Below the pieces are notes generated by a model. That model was not told the origin of the DNA, searched no databases, and saw only the letters and a list, made by a program, of their open reading frames with translations. 64,000 nucleotides of DNA from the NCBI RefSeq assembly GCF_002091955.1, contig NZ_MKKY01000091.1:377001-441000 (forward strand), given 5' to 3'. Positions 54,847 through 63,303 of the stretch are shown here, in pieces (the stretch's first letter is position 1; each line of letters starts with the position of its first letter). Position numbers and translations under genes: made by a program. The DNA is from Rhodococcus sp. 1168. GTDB lineage: Bacteria; Actinomycetota; Actinomycetes; Mycobacteriales; Mycobacteriaceae.

Positions 54847-56738
54847 AGGTCAAACTCCGTTCGTGCGGCCAGCGGAAGTTGCAGGCTTAAGGTTTCGTCG
54901 CGGATCTGGGAGCGAGCGGCGTTGATCTCAACAGCTGTCCGCTCAGCGAGGACTGCGTGCAGGTTCGCCAGACTCTGACCCCACACCGCGTGGAAGTGCG
55001 GCGGGGAGAGCCGGAGTTTGAGCTGCTCAAGGTGATCGGAGAACAACAACAACTGGGGAAGATTGGAGGGCAGAACGAACGCGTTCTGGCATTCCAGGCA
55101 GCGCAGCGGCGCGACCGCGCAGAGGTCGCCCCGCTTGCTGTAGGGCGAGTCGAACGGGTCGCGGCAGCTGGTGACGCCCATGTCCAGCTCGCCGGCGATG
55201 ATCTGCCCGGCCTGCTCACCGGTGATGCCGAGCGCATCGAGCACAGCGGAATCCTCCAGTTCCTCGACCGCGGCCCCGTCAAGGGTGATCGGCCCGTTGA
55301 CCGCCGCGTCGAACCACGAGCGTTGCGCTTGGTTCACCACATGCCCGGAGATCACGTGCACCGTGGTGCCGTGCGCGTAGTGGCCCTTGAACGTCTCGAC
55401 GGTGTGGTCGTCGGCGATATCGGAGACGACACCACGGGCGGCGATCACCTTCTCGACCTTGCCGGACTTGCGGATACGCCGCAGGTCGACGGGCACAGAC
55501 AAGTCCAGTCCGTGGGACCTGGTCCACCAGGTGAAGGTTTCCCTCGCCCCCGTCTCGCCTAGACGCGTGATACCCAGGACACGGCCCTGATCGCGCGCTG
55601 CTGCCCGCAAGAACAGCGGCTTCGACTCCAGGCCGCAGTCCTGCCGAGCCCGATCGGTCACAGTGAGCAGGCGCTGCACCACCTCTGCCACGTCGCGGCC
55701 CGACACCGCCGCGTTCTCGGTATTACTGTTCCCGAACACCTGATGGCGAACCAGGTGAGCCCGGTTCTTCGTCATCGTCAGTCGCACTCCCGACGGGGTG
55801 AACTCCACATCTGCTTCGTCGAGTCCCGACACTTCCTCTGGAGCTCGCCCCGTCGCATCCATCAACAGCACTTGGAAGCCGTACAGATCCGCATCCCTGG
55901 GGTAGAGCAAGCTGACCAGAACGGCCACCAGCCGATGCCGAAAGTCTATGGGCCGCAACGGCGTACGCATCGATGCGAACTCGGACAGTTCGACCGGCCA
56001 CAGAGACAAACGTGGTAGGCCCGCAACGATGTCGGCAACACTCAACTCGCCCCGGGCCAGAGCCCACAGAAGATTACCCGCGTCCATCCACCCATGCTGG
56101 TCGGGATGACCCCCGGCGGATGCGATCATCGCCTGACCCTTCGCCAGGCGATCCTCTACCTGGCGGATCCCATCCCAGGCCGCCCTGATCAGCGCCCGCT
56201 TCTCACTCCTAGAGAACTCGTCAAGCTCCGTGCTCTTGCCCGCTCGAACGCCATGCGGCGCCGAGATCAACCGAAGGACACCCTCGCTGACCAACACGTC
56301 TTCGCGCTGAGCACGGAACTTCATCAGACCCCGCAATGCGCGGGCTCTCATAGCCGGAATAACCGAGCCGGCCCGGTATCCGGCCGGTAGCGTGCGCCAC
56401 CACTGGCTGACGAGGTAGGCAACGTCGGGATAATCAGTGGCCAGCGACAGACTCGCAGGGCTCACGCACTGCTCGTCGGCATAGACCGCGAACTCCATGA
56501 TCGACTTCCGGTAGTGGTAGGCGAGCCCGGCGGCACCCTGGGTCAGCGAGAGGTAGCTGACCCATTCGTCGGCAAGCTCAGCGACCAAGGCTGAACAACC
56601 ATAATTGGCTGGATCCAGGGTGATCGTCACGTCTTTGCGGTTGGATTTACAGGTCAGTTGCCGGGGCCCGATCCGGTTCGGGGCCTTCGGAATCCGGGTG
56701 AGCTGGACCGCCGCGCGATACTCTGAACGTCTAGGCAC
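54843..56738 (-). CDS. tyrosine recombinase 2 of the transposon
   Basis: 631 residues from GTG 56738, which overlaps the stop of the first recombinase; the open frame goes on to 56,804 but that is inside it. Arg I in MDATGRAPEEVSGL near 310; the HxxR box is weaker (LRRIRKSGKVEK); His/Tyr region FKGHYAHGTTVHV. The C-terminal zinc-type cluster is SCRDPF, LCAVAPLRCLECQN. The less typical HxxR may mean a supporting subunit. Confidence 0.82.
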   Translation of the reverse strand: MPRRSEYRAAVQLTRIPKAPNRIGPRQLTCKSNRKDVTITLDPANYGCSALVAELADEWVSYLSLTQGAAGLAYHYRKSIMEFAVYADEQCVSPASLSLATDYPDVAYLVSQWWRTLPAGYRAGSVIPAMRARALRGLMKFRAQREDVLVSEGVLRLISAPHGVRAGKSTELDEFSRSEKRALIRAAWDGIRQVEDRLAKGQAMIASAGGHPDQHGWMDAGNLLWALARGELSVADIVAGLPRLSLWPVELSEFASMRTPLRPIDFRHRLVAVLVSLLYPRDADLYGFQVLLMDATGRAPEEVSGLDEADVEFTPSGVRLTMTKNRAHLVRHQVFGNSNTENAAVSGRDVAEVVQRLLTVTDRARQDCGLESKPLFLRAAARDQGRVLGITRLGETGARETFTWWTRSHGLDLSVPVDLRRIRKSGKVEKVIAARGVVSDIADDHTVETFKGHYAHGTTVHVISGHVVNQAQRSWFDAAVNGPITLDGAAVEELEDSAVLDALGITGEQAGQIIAGELDMGVTSCRDPFDSPYSKRGDLCAVAPLRCLECQNAFVLPSNLPQLLLFSDHLEQLKLRLSPPHFHAVWGQSLANLHAVLAERTAVEINAARSQIRDETLSLQLPLAARTEFDL

Positions 56739-58194
56739 CGGCGACCTCCGCCCGGTCGGCGTCGAGCGCCCGCAACGCAATATCGGCGTAGGTGGCGCCG
56801 TCATGGGCGCTCCACTCGCGGAACGCGGCGTCGACGTATTTCATGGGATCTTCGGTGTATCGCAGGTATTCGTAAGTGCTGGAGGTCTGTAGGTGGCCGA
56901 GTCGACGCTGGACAGTCAGCACGGGGTTGAGTGAGTAATGCTCGGGGAGCGTGATCATCCCCCGGGCCTTGTCGCGTTCGATCTCCCCCTGGACCCGCAC
57001 ACGTTGGAGATACTTGAGCAACTGCACCGCGAAGGTGTGGCGTGCGTCGTGGAATCTCCACGCCTTGCCAGGCAATATCGGGGCGCTGGGATGATCAGCG
57101 TGGGCGCGCATCCGCAGCCAGGCATCCTTGCGAATCCGATCCCAGGACGACGGTCCGAGCATCTTGCCGCCGTGCCCGATGAACACCGCGAGCGGCTCCA
57201 CACCGAATTCGTTCTCCCAGACCGTGACCCGCCGCAGTTCCGGGCTCATCGCCGACATCACAAACTGCCGGCGGCGGCCCTCCAAAACGCCGTGCAGCCT
57301 GCCCTGTTCGTGGTCGATCTTCGAGACCACGAACAAGTCCGTGCCCCGCCGCGCCAGAGCCTTCGCTGAAACTTCAGCGATCTCCGGCCGTTCCAGCCGC
57401 AGGAAGTGATCGACCATGTCCAGCGCAGCAGACGGGACGTAGACGTCCCGAGGGCTCTCGTACTTCGCGCACTTCTGCAACCTGAACGTCACTGGATCCC
57501 CTGTTCGGCGGCTACCCACACCGAGTTCGGGCAGCAGCAGCGTTGACCACTCTTGGAGCCGCATACCGGTCAGCAGCGCCAGCTCCAGGGCGGCTCGCCC
57601 TCGGTGGGGAGCCCAGCCGCGGAACGAATCGTCCACACTCCCGTCCGGGAGCTGGCCGCCGAAGCCCACGTCCCGGAAGAACAGATACTGCTCGACGGAC
57701 ATGTGCCGGATTTCCATGCCCCTGCGCACGCCACTGTGCAATGAATTTCGGGTCTGACTCCGACCGATCAGCCGAAACGGTCGACGCTCGATCAAACCCC
57801 GGCCCAGAAGGAAGTTGTAGAAGCCGTTGATCACCACCGCTTCCTTGTCCCACGTCGCCCCATCAATCGGCCGGGTGTCCAGTTCTGTTCGCGCCCAACG
57901 GTAGCCGACAAGGTCAGCTTCGGTGGCGCCCAGGACATCGGTGCCCCGCTGGCGGAGAAACTCCGCTAGCCGACGCACGATGTAGGCATACGCCCTCATC
58001 GTCTCCGGCTGCTTGTTCTCATAGGCCAAAGCGCGGAACCAACCACAGATCGGCTCCACCGGCCTCATCTGCTCATCCACGATCAACGGCATGCCGTCCT
58101 GCAGCGTCCGATGTTCCAAGACGGCGTGGGCGTCGAGCCCTTCGGGCTGAGGCCACAACGGCAACAGCTTCCGGGTCACGTAAAAGATCTCCAT
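56731..58194 (-). CDS. tyrosine recombinase 1 of the transposon
   Basis: 487 residues. ATG 58194 has GGGAGG six bases upstream; an upstream TTG (58,206) is less likely. N-terminal SAM-like domain (about 55-140), catalytic part with Arg I in LTGMRLQEWS, HxxR in RFHDARHTFA, and the end box LGHLQTSSTYEYLRY with the Tyr nucleophile candidates. First gene of the transposition operon, reading away from the right end of the element. Confidence 0.87.
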   Translation of the reverse strand: MEIFYVTRKLLPLWPQPEGLDAHAVLEHRTLQDGMPLIVDEQMRPVEPICGWFRALAYENKQPETMRAYAYIVRRLAEFLRQRGTDVLGATEADLVGYRWARTELDTRPIDGATWDKEAVVINGFYNFLLGRGLIERRPFRLIGRSQTRNSLHSGVRRGMEIRHMSVEQYLFFRDVGFGGQLPDGSVDDSFRGWAPHRGRAALELALLTGMRLQEWSTLLLPELGVGSRRTGDPVTFRLQKCAKYESPRDVYVPSAALDMVDHFLRLERPEIAEVSAKALARRGTDLFVVSKIDHEQGRLHGVLEGRRRQFVMSAMSPELRRVTVWENEFGVEPLAVFIGHGGKMLGPSSWDRIRKDAWLRMRAHADHPSAPILPGKAWRFHDARHTFAVQLLKYLQRVRVQGEIERDKARGMITLPEHYSLNPVLTVQRRLGHLQTSSTYEYLRYTEDPMKYVDAAFREWSAHDGATYADIALRALDADRAEVAGA

Positions 58195-58313
58195 CTGTCC
58201 TCCCAATTGAGACGGTTCCAGCCATGTGGAGTAACCGTCACCTCATGATCAAAAATTAAGCCCCGAAAACATCTCAGAGGTCTCATTGAGACAGAGGCGA
58301 ACTATGGAGAGAA

Positions 58314-58319
58314 GGAGTG
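58314..58319. repeat. GGAGTG core repeat, right end of transposon
   Basis: Partner of the repeat at 49,801-49,806; see the transposon entry. Confidence 0.85.
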
Positions 58320-58724
58320 GTGGCCGATTTTTATCGGCTCGCCCCCTGGTGGGAGTGCGTTAACGGAGCGTTGTTCAGCTTCCCAGGCTGCGTCTTCTTC
58401 GCTGCTGCGGCGTATCGCTTTTGTCTCGAGTGCGTCGACGCGTGCGGCTTGGCGGCCGGCGCGGTCGGCTTCGACGATGTCGGTGGGGCGGGCTGCGGTG
58501 TCGATGTCGAGCTCGACGTCGAATCCTGCGGCGCGGAGTGCGGCGGCGGTGGCGTCGATGGTGTGGGTTTTGGGCGCGCGGTCGCGGCTGCTGCGGATTC
58601 CCCAGGTGGTGATGCTGGGGAACCAGCGCCAACCGTGGGCTTTCAGGATGGCGTTGGTTCCGTCGTTTTTGCTGGTGCCGTCGATGAGCGTTCCGGCTGC
58701 GGCACTGTGGGTGATGGTCAACAT
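58314..58724 (-). pseudogene. DUF3560 protein gene, 5' part (split by transposon)
   Basis: Codes for the first 137 residues (ITHSAAAGTLIDGTSK, WRWFPSITTWGIRSSRDR, LPPGGEPIKIGHHS), typical of DUF3560 N-termini. After the GHHS codons the frame enters transposon DNA and stops after three more residues (FSP). The other half is at 49,213-49,800. Confidence 0.82.
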
Positions 58725-58775
58725 GTGTTGGCGGTTTCCTTTTCGGTGGCTGTGCAGGTGGGTGGGTGCGGCTGT

Positions 58776-59162
58776 TCAGTGGGTGTGGTGGCCGGGGGTG
58801 AGGCCGATCAGGTTGTCGCTCTCGCCTTGGTAGCGTGCGGCGAGGTCGGCGAGTGTGGGCCACAGGTCGAACGCTCCGTTTTTTGCCGCGTGCTGCCAGG
58901 TCGCCCAGAGGTGCCGGGGTGCGGTGGCGGGCAGGGCGGCGTGCATGGTCCAGCGGGCGGCGGCGCGGCTGGTGGCTACCTGCTCGAGCATCTGGTGGGT
59001 GGAGGCCCGGATCGCGGGGCCGGGGTGCCTGGCCTGGGTGATGGCTTCGGCGAGTGCGTCGGTGCTCTTGGGGTCGTTGGCGAGGATGTTTGCGGCGGTC
59101 CAGAGGATGCCGGTGGAGGTGCCCTGTAGGTCGGTGGGTACGACTGCGGGTGTGTAGCTCAT
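58776..59162 (-). CDS. hypothetical plasmid-type protein
   Basis: 128 residues from ATG 59162 with GGAAGAGG upstream; an upstream GTG/ATG at 59207 lacks such a site. Alpha-helical protein with TGILWTAANILAND, ITQARHPGPAIRAS and WATWQHAAKNGAFDLW. It lies 51 bases before the DUF3560 start and was the first gene of the DUF3560-ParB operon before the transposon came in. Function unknown. Confidence 0.6.
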   Translation of the reverse strand: MSYTPAVVPTDLQGTSTGILWTAANILANDPKSTDALAEAITQARHPGPAIRASTHQMLEQVATSRAAARWTMHAALPATAPRHLWATWQHAAKNGAFDLWPTLADLAARYQGESDNLIGLTPGHHTH

Positions 59163-59474
59163 GGTGACCTCTTCCTCGAACCGGTTCCCCGGTCCTTGCT
59201 CTGCCAATTTCTTTTTGCCTTACCGTTTTCTTGAGCCGGTTCGAACCCGCGGTGTCGTACATTCGAATCGGCCTGGGGGCACCGGGTATGACTTTTTCTT
59301 TTGAGCCGCACTTGATGGCCGGAACGGCATGGTCGCCCGGTGTTCTCGACGACTCGACCGCTCATTGAGAGATGCGACGACAAACAGATCGCTGTGTAAG
59401 GCCACGACGGTGCAGTCGTCCACCAGGTCCATCTGCAAGGTTCATGTACCGGAAGCGGAAGGGATGTAACAACT
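59163..59474 (+). ncRNA. upstream non-coding region of the IS110 element, candidate bridge RNA
   Basis: About 310 bases without an ORF separate the divergent plasmid gene and the IS110-family recombinase. In IS110 elements the non-coding left end encodes the bridge RNA that guides the recombinase with two loops. Several inverted repeats can be seen here (for example around GCCGGTTCG and CACGACGGTGCAGTCGT), but no fold was computed. The left end of the element is not placed. Confidence 0.3.
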
Positions 59475-60677
59475 GTGACGAAAGTGTGGGTAGGAGTAGA
59501 TGCTGGGAAGACCGCGCATCATTGCGTGGTCGTAGACAGTGATGGGCAGCGGCTACTGTCGCGGCGAATCGTCAACGACGAGAGCACTATCGAGAAACTG
59601 ATCGACGACGTCACCGCGCTTTCCGACGGCAGCACAGCGACGTGGGCGACCGATCTCAACAGCGGCGGAGCCGCATTGATGCTGGCTCTGCTCGTCGCGG
59701 CAAAGCAGGTGGTGTTCTACATACCTGGCCGGGTCATCTACCACGCGGCCGCCGGTTACCGAGGCGAGGGAAAGACCGACGCCAAGGATGCCGCGATCAT
59801 CGCCGATCAGGCCCGGATACGCCGCGACCTGCACCGAGTCCGTATACCGGACGAGAGCGCTGCTGCGTTGCGGATCCTCACCGGGCACCGGACGGACCGA
59901 ATGCGAGACCGCACCCGCACCATCAACCGACTCCGAGCTCTGCTGAGCGAATTCTTTCCCGCACTCGAACGGAACCTGGATCTGTCCAACGCCAAAGGCA
60001 CCTTAATTTTGCTCACTGGTTACCAGACCCCGGACCGGATCCGCCGCATGGGACGCTCTCGCCTGGAGACCTGGCTCCGCACGCATAAGGTGTACAACCC
60101 CGACAAGGTCGCTGACGTCGCACTCGATGCTGCACGCGCACAACATGCCCGAGTACCAGGGCAGGATGCTGCAGCGGGCACAATCGCGACACTGGCCCGC
60201 CAAGCTCTCGACATATTGGCCGAGCTCGCTGCGCTCGACAAACAGATCACGGCGCTGTTCAGCAGACACAGGTACGCCGCAATCATCGAATCGATGCCCG
60301 GCTTCGGACCGTTGTTGGGAGCAGAATTTATCGCCGCCACCGGCGGCGACATGGAGTCGATCGGTAGCGCGGACCGGCTCGCTGCATTGTCTGGTCTCGC
60401 ACCGGTCCCCCGCGATTCCGGGCGGATCAGCGGGAACCTTCACCGTCCACGTCGGTACGACCGCCGGTTGATGCGTGTGTTCTATCTGTCGGCGCAGCTC
60501 AGTATCCGATCATCGCCGGAATCGGATGCCTACTACCAGCGCAAACGAGCGGAAGGGAAACGTCACACGCAAGCCGTCATCGGCCTGGCTCGTCGGCGTG
60601 CGAATGTGCTGTGGGCCATGCTTCGCGACGAACGCATTTACGCACCAGCAGAATCCGAGAAGGGGGTAGCTGCCTGA
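59475..60677 (+). CDS. IS110-family recombinase (DEDD transposase)
   Basis: 400 residues, GTG start. RuvC-like N-terminal domain with VGVDAGKTAHH (first Asp) and KTDAKDAAIIAD (last acidic pair); the C-terminal Tnp domain has MPGFGPLLGAEFIAATGGDM, LAALSGLAPVPRDSG and the Ser-containing stretch QLSIRSSPESDAYY with the conserved catalytic Ser region. The reading frame is intact. IS110 enzymes move by a bridge-RNA-guided reaction and leave no inverted repeats. It lies between the plasmid-type operon and the peptide locus. Confidence 0.9.
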   Translation: MTKVWVGVDAGKTAHHCVVVDSDGQRLLSRRIVNDESTIEKLIDDVTALSDGSTATWATDLNSGGAALMLALLVAAKQVVFYIPGRVIYHAAAGYRGEGKTDAKDAAIIADQARIRRDLHRVRIPDESAAALRILTGHRTDRMRDRTRTINRLRALLSEFFPALERNLDLSNAKGTLILLTGYQTPDRIRRMGRSRLETWLRTHKVYNPDKVADVALDAARAQHARVPGQDAAAGTIATLARQALDILAELAALDKQITALFSRHRYAAIIESMPGFGPLLGAEFIAATGGDMESIGSADRLAALSGLAPVPRDSGRISGNLHRPRRYDRRLMRVFYLSAQLSIRSSPESDAYYQRKRAEGKRHTQAVIGLARRRANVLWAMLRDERIYAPAESEKGVAA

Positions 60678-61152
60678 ACCCTCTATTGGACGCGATAGTT
60701 CGTGGACGGCCCGCTCAGAGTTCGGCGCAAACGCGGGGAATCGATGTCTGCTAGCTGAGTGCCTGGTGCTTCTGCGGCCATGGATTCTGCGGCGGTGTGA
60801 ACCAGTGCTCGGACGTCGTCGTCGCTGAAGTAATTGCGAGCGGTGCGGCGGTGTAAGCCGCATGCGCGCCCGCCAACGACAAGGCGAATTGGCGTGTCGC
60901 GAGGTCGTCAGTGTGGTGGTTATGGCCCGCTAATCGAAACCGGTGAAGGGCCGGTTTCTGAGGTGAATCTCGTTAAAAAACTTTTTCGGACTTTTCGGTT
61001 TGTTCGGAGTGCGAGACCGCAACAATGCCCTTACAGTACATCGCAGCGGTCACTATCTGGTACCGCTGGCGCTCGGTATGCGAGCGTGACGTTGGGGGCC
61101 GGGCCAATTCATCGGATTGTTGCGCCGGTGCCTGAGATTGAGGGAGTTACTC
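60678..61152. other. intergenic region with a possible gene remnant
   Basis: On the minus strand (60,713-60,900, approximate) a frame without start codon reads as a protein end (HRRTARNYFSDDDVRAL, SMAAEAPGTQLADID). It may be a gene cut by the IS110 element. The last 150 bases probably hold the promoter of the peptide locus: an A/T-rich patch (GTTAAAAAACTTTTT) stands near 60,971. Confidence 0.3.
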
Positions 61153-61284
61153 ATGGGTGACACTACGCAGGTCAAAGGTAATCGAGACGACAACCTGCTC
61201 AATCAGCTCGACAGTCTTGACGTAGTGGAGGCGGCCGAGTTGCAGGACGGCGCCGCTTTCCACGCATTCCGTTTCGCAGTCTGA
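61153..61284 (+). CDS. candidate RiPP precursor peptide (43 residues)
   Basis: ATG 61153 with a strong GAGGGAG site eight bases upstream; TGA at 61,282. The first 30 residues are polar and helical (DNLLNQLDSLDVVEAAEL), like a leader peptide; the end is DGAAFHAFRFAV, with two Phe-Ala steps and no Cys or Thr. It stands 156 bases before a radical SAM gene, on the same strand, with a long hairpin in between, as is common for highly expressed precursors ahead of their modifying enzymes. The product class cannot be told; the Phe/His/Arg-rich C-terminus is the likely core. Confidence 0.65.
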   Translation: MGDTTQVKGNRDDNLLNQLDSLDVVEAAELQDGAAFHAFRFAV

Positions 61285-61364
61285 CGGACCTCAGGGGCCA
61301 TTACAGGTGTAATAAACGACCGGGTCTGCAGAGTCGTGCAGTCAACCTGCGTCGTCCGTTCACC

Positions 61365-61414
61365 AAGGCCTGCGAGCGGTCGATCACCTCGGTGATCGAC
61401 CGCTCGCAGGCCTT
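61365..61414 (+). terminator. perfect long hairpin between precursor and radical SAM genes
   Basis: A stem of about 22 bp without mismatch (GGCCTGCGAGCGGTCGATCA and its complement) with a loop of only a few bases, extended by AA/TT pairs. It lies 80 bases after the precursor stop and 27 before the radical SAM start. It may be a partial terminator or an mRNA-protecting hairpin that keeps precursor mRNA in excess. Confidence 0.75.
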
Positions 61415-61440
61415 TGGACGCAACACTTTTGGGGGAAATA

Positions 61441-63303
61441 GTGCGCGCCGAGAATCCTATGATTCAACTGGTCTTTCCCGGTGTCACCGAGGCGCGCCTC
61501 TTTCCCTATCTCAGCCTACCGATGCTCACGTCTTACCTGCAGAAACACCAGGTGTCGGTGCGGCAAGACGACCTGAACATCATGCTCAGTCAGCGACTGC
61601 TAGCGCCGGAAGTGCTCAAACAGCTCCAACATCGTCACGCGGAAGGATCGTTCACACGATCGCTCCCGGACTTCGGTATTGATCACCACCAAGATCTGAT
61701 CGAGTCGGTCATCGAAAAGAATCTGAACGCAATACCTTTCGACGTCGGCTTCCGCATCGTGACGACCCTGATCAACACCGCCCTGAAAGACAGCGTCTTG
61801 ATCAGGCCATGCAATTCCCTGGCCGAAGTTCTCCGCGCTGCTCACGACGAGCGAAACGAAACGGACGTCGCCCTGAGCGAGTACACCGACTTAACGCATC
61901 GGACCGTCGTACTGAACGACACACGGATCGTCGGAATCTCGGTAGCTTTCTTCAGCCAACTGGTCCCAGCCCTACGCCTGGCAAAACAGATCCGAGACGC
62001 CGACCCAACTCGCAGCATAATTCTGGGCGGACAACAGATGATGATGCGCGGTCGCGAACTCGCATCGCTGCCAGCGATCTACAACTTCGTCGACGGCATC
62101 GCTACCGGGCAAGGTGAACCCGTATTGCTTGCGATGGCCGTACAGGTGATGAACGGCAACACCAGACCGCACGAGGTAGCAGGTGTGATCACCTCGATGG
62201 GTCTAGAACGCGGACCAGCTCCACGCCACCATATTTCGCAGAACCCAGCACCCAGCTTCGCTGGCCTACCATTCGAAAACTACTTCGCCCCGGTCCCGCA
62301 GCTGCCCCTAATCACCTGCGTCGGATGCTACTGGGGGCGGTGCACATTCTGCTCGTACGGAAACCGTGGACAAGGATCCAACTATCAGCAGATCACACAC
62401 ACCGATCTCGCCGAGGTGATACGAAACGCGCTCCGAGAGACAAGCTCTCGCTTCGTCGCATTCGTAGACGAGAATTGCAACCTTCGATTGATTGTCAAAG
62501 CAGTGCAGATCGTCCGTGACGATGGTTACGACTTCACCTGGTCAACACGAAACAGACTCGAACCGATGCTCGCGGATCGCGCTTTCACAGACCTCATGGC
62601 AGCTTTGGGCTGCCGGTTGATGAGCGTCGGCTACGAGACCAACGTGCAGCGTCTGCTCGATGAGATCGACAAGGGAGTCGACGCGTCACTCTACGAAACA
62701 ATCGTCGACAACCTCGACCAATCGGGAATCGCTCTACGGTTGAGCATCATGGGCGGGCTGCCCGGCGAAACCGAAGAAGAAGCAGTGCAAAGCCGCCAGT
62801 TCCTTGTCGACATCGCCGATCGAATCGGCATCGACGCTGCGCAGATGATGATCGCGGAACCAACCTCGCTGATGTTCGAACACCACACCAGCTCCGACTA
62901 TCTGACGGTGGACAGGGGGGACGAACTGCAGTCCAATAGCGACTTCAGCTACCTCGGCGGTCGGCACGGACACGTCATCGACTACGAAGGGGCGGACCGG
63001 GAGGAACGATCGAACTGGCTGACAGAAACCATCAGAGTCGTCGCTCCCGGCAAGAACGACGAGAAGCACCCACGATGGAAGAAACGCGGCAGCGTCGCAG
63101 AGCGAAGCGCACTGCAACTGCACCCCTGGATAGTTGTGCACGACAGCATCCTGATGGACCTGCGTTGGCAGCTGCGCTACAACATCGCGCTCGACCACGT
63201 GAACATCATCGATCGCGGAAACCGCACTGTTCTCGAAGCACGCACCGGGAAGGGACGAAGCTTGCTGGCCATGATGGAGGATGCAGATGTCGGAACCTCG
63301 TAA
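61441..63303 (+). CDS. B12-binding radical SAM enzyme (peptide-modifying candidate)
   Basis: 620 residues from GTG 61441, which has GGGGGA seven bases upstream; an in-frame TTG at 61,414 lies in the hairpin and is unlikely. The N-terminal part (1-250) is cobalamin-domain-like, with IVGISVAFFSQLVPAL and ILGGQQMMMRG. The radical SAM core (about 285-490) has CYWGRCTFC (spacing C-x4-C-x2-C), FVDENCN and SIMGGLPGETEEE. The C-terminal 120 residues are specific to RiPP-type enzymes. Members of this group methylate unreactive carbons or rearrange residues in peptides. Its stop overlaps the next gene. Confidence 0.82.
   Translation: MRAENPMIQLVFPGVTEARLFPYLSLPMLTSYLQKHQVSVRQDDLNIMLSQRLLAPEVLKQLQHRHAEGSFTRSLPDFGIDHHQDLIESVIEKNLNAIPFDVGFRIVTTLINTALKDSVLIRPCNSLAEVLRAAHDERNETDVALSEYTDLTHRTVVLNDTRIVGISVAFFSQLVPALRLAKQIRDADPTRSIILGGQQMMMRGRELASLPAIYNFVDGIATGQGEPVLLAMAVQVMNGNTRPHEVAGVITSMGLERGPAPRHHISQNPAPSFAGLPFENYFAPVPQLPLITCVGCYWGRCTFCSYGNRGQGSNYQQITHTDLAEVIRNALRETSSRFVAFVDENCNLRLIVKAVQIVRDDGYDFTWSTRNRLEPMLADRAFTDLMAALGCRLMSVGYETNVQRLLDEIDKGVDASLYETIVDNLDQSGIALRLSIMGGLPGETEEEAVQSRQFLVDIADRIGIDAAQMMIAEPTSLMFEHHTSSDYLTVDRGDELQSNSDFSYLGGRHGHVIDYEGADREERSNWLTETIRVVAPGKNDEKHPRWKKRGSVAERSALQLHPWIVVHDSILMDLRWQLRYNIALDHVNIIDRGNRTVLEARTGKGRSLLAMMEDADVGTS

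Larger units (their letters stand above)
49807..58313. mobile_element. Tn554/RIT-like transposon with three tyrosine recombinases
   Basis: 8,507 bp inserted in the DUF3560 gene. The ends, read inward, both begin TTCTC (TTCTCCAGAATCC left; TTCTCTCCATAG right) and both carry a near-palindrome 17-21 bases inside (GTCTCATGAGAC at 49,824; GTCTCATTGAGAC at 58,280). GGAGTG flanks it. It holds a four-gene operon (three recombinases and a DUF6262/TnpC-like gene) plus passenger genes. The recombinases resemble TnpA/TnpB/TnpC of Tn554 and recombinase-in-trio elements. Tn554 also leaves a six-base core. The element seems complete. Confidence 0.88.

Noticed and set aside
58317-59129. 270-codon plus-strand ORF opposite the DUF3560 5' part and the 128-residue gene
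   Set aside because: Gly/Cys-rich antisense translation; both minus-strand genes have good starts.
61414-61440. TTG start for the radical SAM gene
   Set aside because: Lies in the hairpin and has no ribosome-binding site; GTG 61,441 has GGGGGA at the right distance.
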